Shown here one piece after another: positions 6,787-10,763 of a stretch of 10,763 nt of DNA. The position numbers were made by a program, and so were the translations under genes. How positions within the stretch are numbered: position 1 is the first letter of the stretch; every line of letters begins with the position of its first letter. Location of the stretch: contig PBDC01000052.1 in NCBI GenBank assembly GCA_002717185.1, positions 1-10,763 of the forward strand, in the 5' to 3' direction. Origin of the DNA: Rhodospirillaceae bacterium (lineage in GTDB: Bacteria; Pseudomonadota; Alphaproteobacteria; UBA8366; GCA-2717185). The notes under the pieces are model-generated. The model saw nothing but the letters and a program-made list of their open reading frames with translations. It did not search any database and was not told where the DNA came from.

Positions 6787-7629
6787 ATGAACACGAACAA
6801 CAAACCCGTTGCCGTCGTCATTGGAGCGACGTCGAAATGGCAGTCTGATGGGCGCAACACCAAGCTGGCGCATGGGGCGGCAATCGACGACAGTGATATC
6901 CCAGTTGGCATACGCTGGGGCGTTGGCGGGGCGCTCTCTCAGAAATTCGCACAGGAAGGCTTCTTCACTGTTCTGACCACGCGTAACGCGGGCAATGCGG
7001 CGGCCCTGTCCGTGGCGATTGAAGAGCAGAACAATAATTGCATGGTTGTAGAGCTTGATTTGGCTGACCAAGTATCCGTCGCCAACGCCTTTGCGACGAT
7101 CCGTCAAGAGGCGGGTGACCCGGAAGTATTGATCTACAATGCCGGTTATCTGGAAGGCCGCGACTTACCGCCGGAAAAGGAGTTGCTCGAGCATATCGGC
7201 ATAGAGATGTTTGACACCGCGCAGCACATTTCCAGTCGCGGGCCGTTCCTTGTTGCCAAGGAGGTGTTGCCGTCGATGCGTGCGAAAGGTGCTGGTTCCT
7301 TTTTCTTCTCCAACAATTCAAAGTCGCTGCGGGGCCGTAAGCGGAACACCGGGGAATCACTTTACTATCCTCGCGTAATGATGCGGACCCTGGCTCAGGT
7401 GCTAACTGAGGAATATTCGGAGCACGGTATCCATGTCGCCAATGTGGTTATCGACGGACTGATCGACTCGCCGGGCACCCGGTCGCTGGAGAAGGCGCAG
7501 AAAAATCCCGACATGGTCATGAACCCTATTAAGATCGCGGAGGCATTTTACTATTTGCATACCCAGGATCGGTCTTGCTGGACGCACGAGCTGCAGCTCA
7601 CGCCGTTCCCGACTATCCCGAGCGTCTAA
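6787..7629 (+). CDS. Divergent short-chain dehydrogenase/reductase (SDR) with insertion in the cofactor loop
   Basis: This is a 280-residue protein. GAGGA 8 nt upstream supports ATG 6787 over an out-of-frame ATG at 6780. The Rossmann fold is visible: VAVVIGATSK (8-17), LDLAD (90-94), YNAG (117-120) and a C-terminal GIHVANVVIDGLIDSP (214-229). That last segment resembles SDRs whose members share a VIDGxID segment. The glycine-rich loop, normally about 8 residues, is interrupted. About 28 extra residues (roughly 18-45) lie between GATSK and GVGGALSQKF. At the active site, where YxxxK is expected before R..LAQ, the sequence is YYPRVMMRTLAQ. By my alignment the Lys is Arg196, and the Tyr register is unclear. 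The protein may be an NAD(P)-dependent dehydrogenase with altered chemistry, or a non-catalytic or specialised member. It opens a run with the bicupin and GST genes but is separated from both neighbours by long gaps. Confidence 0.85.
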   Translation: MNTNNKPVAVVIGATSKWQSDGRNTKLAHGAAIDDSDIPVGIRWGVGGALSQKFAQEGFFTVLTTRNAGNAAALSVAIEEQNNNCMVVELDLADQVSVANAFATIRQEAGDPEVLIYNAGYLEGRDLPPEKELLEHIGIEMFDTAQHISSRGPFLVAKEVLPSMRAKGAGSFFFSNNSKSLRGRKRNTGESLYYPRVMMRTLAQVLTEEYSEHGIHVANVVIDGLIDSPGTRSLEKAQKNPDMVMNPIKIAEAFYYLHTQDRSCWTHELQLTPFPTIPSV

Positions 7630-7777
7630 ATTGAATTAGCACCGCGGATCGCCTGGCCTGTTATGCGAATTGCGTCGGGGTAAGGAACTCAGGTCCTGAG
7701 AATTAGGGAAGGGGCGACCGGCGCTGCCGACACGTTGTATAGTCGGAGCATCTCGATTGATCGAATGGAAGCTCGAT
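7630..7777. other. Intergenic region with two palindromes, before the second bicupin gene
   Basis: This 148-bp gap contains CTCAGG-T-CCTGAG (7688-7700), a perfect 13-bp palindrome. It also contains TCGAT-TG-ATCGA (7753-7764), close to the ribosome site GGAAG of the next gene. TATAGT at 7738-7743 is a possible -10 without a recognisable -35. There is no terminator with a T-run after the SDR gene, so read-through from it is possible. I see no gene here. Confidence 0.45.
7688..7700. promoter_or_regulatory. Candidate operator: 13-bp perfect palindrome
   Basis: CTCAGG and CCTGAG flank a single T. The site lies about 80 bp upstream of the second bicupin gene in a non-coding gap. This is the most compact perfect dyad in the window and could bind a dimeric regulator. 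Function is inferred from symmetry and position only. Confidence 0.3.
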
Positions 7778-8533
7778 ATGCCAATTACCGTGACCGCCAG
7801 CGAAGCGCTTGCCAATCGCACCGAAAACACTTTCCGTCAGGCCCTCGCTAGGCCGTTCTATCGGCGTCTCTATATGGGCTCGGCTCCGACCAGAGGCGGT
7901 AAGATAGATGAAAGCAAATTAGATCAGCCACAAGCCTATCTGGTCGAGCAGCCGGAAAACAGCACCGTTTCTGCGCATTTTCACGACACCAACCAGTTTC
8001 AGATCTTCGTACATGGCGGCGGTTATTTCGGTAAGAAGCCGGTTGACGGCATGGTCGTTCACTATGCGGGGGCCCACACGCCCTACGGACCGATCGAGGC
8101 TGGGCCAAAGGGGGCACACTACATGACCCTGCGCAATAAATGGGATTCGGGTGCTAAGGTCATGCCGGAAAATCGCAACAAGTTGCGGAAAATCAAGCGG
8201 ATGCACCGGATCGCGGAATCTGTATCAATTCCAGACGCGACCGCGCGCCAGGCGATTAAAACTGAGGTCACTGACCTGGTGCCGCTGGAGGAGGACGGTC
8301 TCGGAGTACGTCAATTCGACATTGGCCCCGACCGCGGATTTACCGTCGCGTTCGACTCTTTGGGTGCAGGCGCATACGCCTTCGTCGCTGGCGGTTCCGT
8401 CAGCCATGACGGGAACGCGTTGGAAACCCACTCACTGTTTTATCTCGCGGTGGAAGAAGCGCCTTTGATGCTGACCGCCGGTGATCAGGGCACCAGCGTG
8501 TTGTTGCTGCAATTTCCGCCTGAGCCTGATTGA
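7778..8533 (+). CDS. Bicupin-like protein of unknown function
   Basis: The start is ATG 7778, preceded by GGAAG at about 7 nt. An in-frame TTG at 7757 would add 7 residues but has no ribosome site. The product is 251 residues with no signal peptide or membrane segment. I do not recognise a named family. Residues 60-125 look like a cupin: HFHDTNQFQIFV (His67, His69), then VVHYAGAHTPYGP (His95, His100), a possible HxH...H metal site, followed by a strand ending MTLRN. A basic stretch, KLRKIKRMHR, follows. The last 80 residues (GAYAFVAGGSVSHDG...LFYLAVEE...AGDQGTSVLLLQFP) look like a second barrel without obvious metal ligands. The GST-like gene starts 3 bp after its stop, so the two are probably co-translated. 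It may be an oxygenase, an isomerase or a ligand-binding cupin. Confidence 0.8.
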   Translation: MPITVTASEALANRTENTFRQALARPFYRRLYMGSAPTRGGKIDESKLDQPQAYLVEQPENSTVSAHFHDTNQFQIFVHGGGYFGKKPVDGMVVHYAGAHTPYGPIEAGPKGAHYMTLRNKWDSGAKVMPENRNKLRKIKRMHRIAESVSIPDATARQAIKTEVTDLVPLEEDGLGVRQFDIGPDRGFTVAFDSLGAGAYAFVAGGSVSHDGNALETHSLFYLAVEEAPLMLTAGDQGTSVLLLQFPPEPD

Positions 8534-8536
8534 GTC

Positions 8537-9307
8537 ATGGATTATGCTGCAATAGGCGAAGCACGGAAGAAGCCGGGGCTCCGTCTGGTGATGAACAAGG
8601 GCGTCCCGGGCCCATGGAGCCAGTCGGCCAAGTACGTCTTCGAGGTGAAGTCGATCCCCTATATCCCTGTCGCACAACTCGCGGGTACGCCGAATGACGA
8701 ACTCCACGATTGGACGGGCCACCGAAACGCGCCTATTGCAATTTTTGACGATGAGCTGCCGCGTGTAGGTTGGCACGAAATCATCATGCTGGCGGAGAGG
8801 CTGAACCCGGAACCATCCCTGTTGCCTGGGGACGCGGCAGCGCGTGCAGAAGTCTTTGGACTTATTACCGAGATCGCCTCGGAAAACGGCTTCGCCTGGC
8901 AGCGCCGTCTGCAATTGATCGAAGGATTGAACGCTAGCCTGGACGAGCGGGTGCAAAGCGGCGGCGCGACCCTTGCATCACGATATGGCTATTCGGATGC
9001 AGCGCTGTCCCAGGCAGAGGGACGCGCGGCCGAGATCCTCAAAATGTTGTCCGCTAAACTGCATGCGCAACAGGACGCTGGCAGCAATTATTTCGTCGGC
9101 AACGGCTTCACTGCGGTGGATTTGTACTGGGCCTGCTTCTCACAACTCGTTGCGCCACTGGACGAGAGCGTCAATCGCATGCCAGGCTTGATCCGCAATC
9201 TCTATAGTGTTGAGGGAACAACCATCGCCGCCGCCGTAAATCCGATTTTGATTGCGCACCGCGACAGGGTTTACGAGAAGCACTTGAGTCTACCGCTGGA
9301 ATTTTAA
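8537..9307 (+). CDS. Glutathione S-transferase-family protein
   Basis: This is a 256-residue protein starting 3 bp after the bicupin stop. Residues 15-95 form a thioredoxin-like domain: LRLVMNKGVPGPWSQSAKYVFEV places Ser28/Ser30 near the glutathione-activating position of bacterial GSTs. The helical C-terminal domain has NYFVGNGFTAVDLYWACF, with Thr192 and Asp195 forming the GST N-capping box. The usual ESxAI glutathione-binding motif of the first domain is replaced by something like GWHEIIMLAE, so glutathione binding is probable but not certain. In catabolic clusters such proteins isomerise maleyl-pyruvate or maleyl-acetoacetate products, cleave aryl ethers or dechlorinate. Next to gentisate dioxygenase-like and TauD-type genes, an isomerase or ether-cleaving role is plausible but inferred. 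It is the last gene on this strand before a convergent neighbour. Confidence 0.85.
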   Translation: MDYAAIGEARKKPGLRLVMNKGVPGPWSQSAKYVFEVKSIPYIPVAQLAGTPNDELHDWTGHRNAPIAIFDDELPRVGWHEIIMLAERLNPEPSLLPGDAAARAEVFGLITEIASENGFAWQRRLQLIEGLNASLDERVQSGGATLASRYGYSDAALSQAEGRAAEILKMLSAKLHAQQDAGSNYFVGNGFTAVDLYWACFSQLVAPLDESVNRMPGLIRNLYSVEGTTIAAAVNPILIAHRDRVYEKHLSLPLEF

Positions 9308-9345
9308 AAACCGACGCTGTATTGCGTGCTTGTCATTTCCTCACC

Positions 9346-9400
9346 CTGCTGTTCCCCCAGAGGGGAGTGCTGGATCGCGAGTGGAAACAGCGTTTATTTT
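9346..9400 (+). terminator. Possible rho-independent terminator after the GST gene
   Basis: GCTGTTCC (9348-9355) can pair with GGAAACAGC (9383-9391) with one bulged A. GTTTATTTT follows directly. The loop is long (about 27 nt) and contains a competing small stem, TCCCC (9353-9357) with GGGGA (9362-9366). The position between convergent genes fits termination. The structure is weaker than a classic terminator. Confidence 0.35.
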
Positions 9401-9447
9401 CCCAATTGCCATATGGGTGAGATGAAAAGCTTGCTGATACTGCAACC

Positions 9448-10761
9448 TTAATTCCGCAGATCGCGCACCCTTACCGCCTTGCCTTCTGACCGCGGTACCG
9501 CGCCTACCTCCATTACCTCGACATCGCAGTTCACGCCGACCATGGACTTGATCTGATGTTGTACCTCGGCTGCCTTCGCAACGCGTGATGCAACGCTGAC
9601 TTCGGCATCCGGTTCGACCTCCACCTCGACGCGAAGCGCTGTCATCGGGCCTTCTTGCGTGACCACGAATTGATAGTGCGGCGCGATACCTGGCAGGCCG
9701 ACAAGTACCGCTTCGATTTGACTGGGATAGACGTTGACGCCGCGGATGATCAGCATGTCGTCATCGCGCCCGGTGATGCGCATAATGCGACGATGGGTGC
9801 GGCCGCAGACGCAAGGTTCGTTGCTGAGCCGTGTAATGTCGCGCGTGCGATAGCGAACCATCGGCAGGGCTTCCTTGGTCAGTGTGGTAATGACCAATTC
9901 GCCTGGCTCGCCGTCCTCTACTGCTTCTAGGGTTTCCGGGTTGATGGTTTCGAATAGGAAATGATCTTCCCAGGCATGCAGCCCAGACTGTGCCACGTGG
10001 CATTCCATCGCGACGCCCGGACCGAGGATTTCTGACAGGCCGTAGATGTCGACAGCCTTGAGCCCGAGCTTGTACTCCAACTCATCACGCATGGCGTCGC
10101 TCCACGGCTCAGCTCCGAATACGCCGATGGCCACCGGAAGCTTGCGCATATCGACGCCTTGGCGCGCTGCCACCTCCGCAATGTTGAGTGCATAGGATGG
10201 GGTAGCGCAGATGACGCGGGCACCGAAGTCTTTTAGCAGTACGACCTGCCGCTCGGTACCGCCGCCGGACACCGGCACGACGCTACAGCCGAGCCGTTCC
10301 GAGCCGTAATGGGTGCCGAGCCCGCCGGTGAACAGGCCGTAGCCATAAGCATTATGCACGATGTCGCCGGGTAAGGCCCCGGCGCAAGCCATTGATCGCG
10401 CCATAAGATCGGTCCAAAGTTCGATATCACCTGGCGTGTAGCCGACGACAGTCGGCTTGCCCGTTGTCCCGGAGGAGGCGTGCAAGCGAACCAGAGACTC
10501 GCGAGGCTCGGCAAACATATCGAAAGGATAGTTGTCGCGTAGATCTGTCTTCATGGTGAAGGGGAAGCGGCGGATGTCATCCAGCGTCTTGAAGTCCTCC
10601 GGCGCCACGCCAACCTCGTCGAAGCGCATCTTGAAATGGGGGACCTTATTGTATGCGCGTTCCAACGTCTGCTTTACACGCACAATCTGCAAGGATTGGA
10701 TATCGGCTCGCGGCATGGTCTCCGCAATACGGTCATACATGTAGGTTTCGTTTCCGGTCAT
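9448..10761 (-). CDS. paaK: Phenylacetate-CoA ligase (PaaK family)
   Basis: This is a 437-residue protein, the normal size for the PaaK branch of adenylate-forming enzymes. These convert an aryl acid plus ATP and CoA to aryl-CoA, AMP and pyrophosphate in the cytoplasm. Motifs are complete: SSGTTGKPT (96-104, phosphate loop), VFGAEPW (214-220) and DIYGLSE (238-244, acid and ATP binding). YRTRD (304-308), GRDDDMLIIRGVNVYPSQIE (331-350) and the terminal PRSEGKAVRV (423-432, catalytic Lys428) follow. The family's CVCGRTHRR segment (317-325) is present. The ATG at 10761 lies 2 bp from the edge, so its ribosome site is not visible and a longer start cannot be excluded. It also has a second Met at residue 8. 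The gene runs convergent to the GST gene across a 140-bp gap. No other phenylacetate-pathway genes (ring epoxidase paaABCDE) are in view, so the real substrate may be another aryl acid. Confidence 0.95.
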   Translation of the reverse strand: MTGNETYMYDRIAETMPRADIQSLQIVRVKQTLERAYNKVPHFKMRFDEVGVAPEDFKTLDDIRRFPFTMKTDLRDNYPFDMFAEPRESLVRLHASSGTTGKPTVVGYTPGDIELWTDLMARSMACAGALPGDIVHNAYGYGLFTGGLGTHYGSERLGCSVVPVSGGGTERQVVLLKDFGARVICATPSYALNIAEVAARQGVDMRKLPVAIGVFGAEPWSDAMRDELEYKLGLKAVDIYGLSEILGPGVAMECHVAQSGLHAWEDHFLFETINPETLEAVEDGEPGELVITTLTKEALPMVRYRTRDITRLSNEPCVCGRTHRRIMRITGRDDDMLIIRGVNVYPSQIEAVLVGLPGIAPHYQFVVTQEGPMTALRVEVEVEPDAEVSVASRVAKAAEVQHQIKSMVGVNCDVEVMEVGAVPRSEGKAVRVRDLRN

Positions 10762-10763
10762 AT

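Noticed and set aside
8432..8956. Minus-strand 174-codon open frame
   Set aside because: It is antisense to the bicupin and GST genes; GC-rich DNA gives long shadow frames like this.
2246..9307. A complete gentisate or homogentisate pathway
   Set aside because: A ring-cleaving-like bicupin and a GST are present, but no fumarylpyruvate/fumarylacetoacetate hydrolase is seen, and the bicupin's metal layout is atypical.

Overview
This window reads as bacterial chromosomal DNA of moderately high GC (about 55-60% by eye). Genes are densely packed with short gaps. The protein families are typical of a metabolically versatile proteobacterium (alpha- or gamma-like), but there is no rRNA, tRNA or marker gene, so taxonomy is an inference. 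I see no mobile element, CRISPR array, tRNA, transporter or regulator gene.

Layout: (1) Positions 1-2088, minus strand: a two-gene operon. An arginase/agmatinase-fold protein overlaps by 4 bp a flavin monooxygenase-like protein of acyl-CoA dehydrogenase fold, which runs off the left edge. (2) Positions 2089-2245: a divergent promoter region. (3) Positions 2246-5704, plus strand: a tight three-gene run of a gentisate dioxygenase-like bicupin, a TauD/TfdA-type Fe(II)/2-oxoglutarate dioxygenase and a GMC flavoprotein oxidoreductase. (4) Positions 5762-6577, plus: an amidohydrolase/lactonase-like protein, reached after a strong hairpin and a consensus -10 hexamer. (5) Positions 6787-9307, plus: an unusual short-chain dehydrogenase, a second bicupin-like protein of unknown function and a glutathione S-transferase-like protein. 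Gaps of about 209 and 148 bp precede the first two of these and carry small perfect dyads. (6) Positions 9448-10761, minus: a phenylacetate-CoA ligase (PaaK family), convergent with the preceding run.

Together the genes look like an uncharacterised catabolic cluster for an organic, probably aromatic or aryl-acid, compound. Possible roles are a ring hydroxylase (flavin monooxygenase fold), two non-heme-iron oxygenases (bicupin and TauD type), alcohol oxidation (GMC, SDR), lactone or C-C hydrolysis (amidohydrolase), glutathione-dependent isomerisation or cleavage (GST) and CoA activation of an aryl acid (PaaK). The substrate cannot be read from the sequence.

Several enzymes depart from their family's catalytic signature. 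The ureohydrolase lacks three usual active-site residues. The SDR has about 28 extra residues inside its nucleotide-binding loop and an Arg where Lys is expected. The first bicupin has its metal motif only in the second cupin. The amidohydrolase has Gln for the first His of its metal motif. These departures make the cluster a good candidate for undescribed chemistry.
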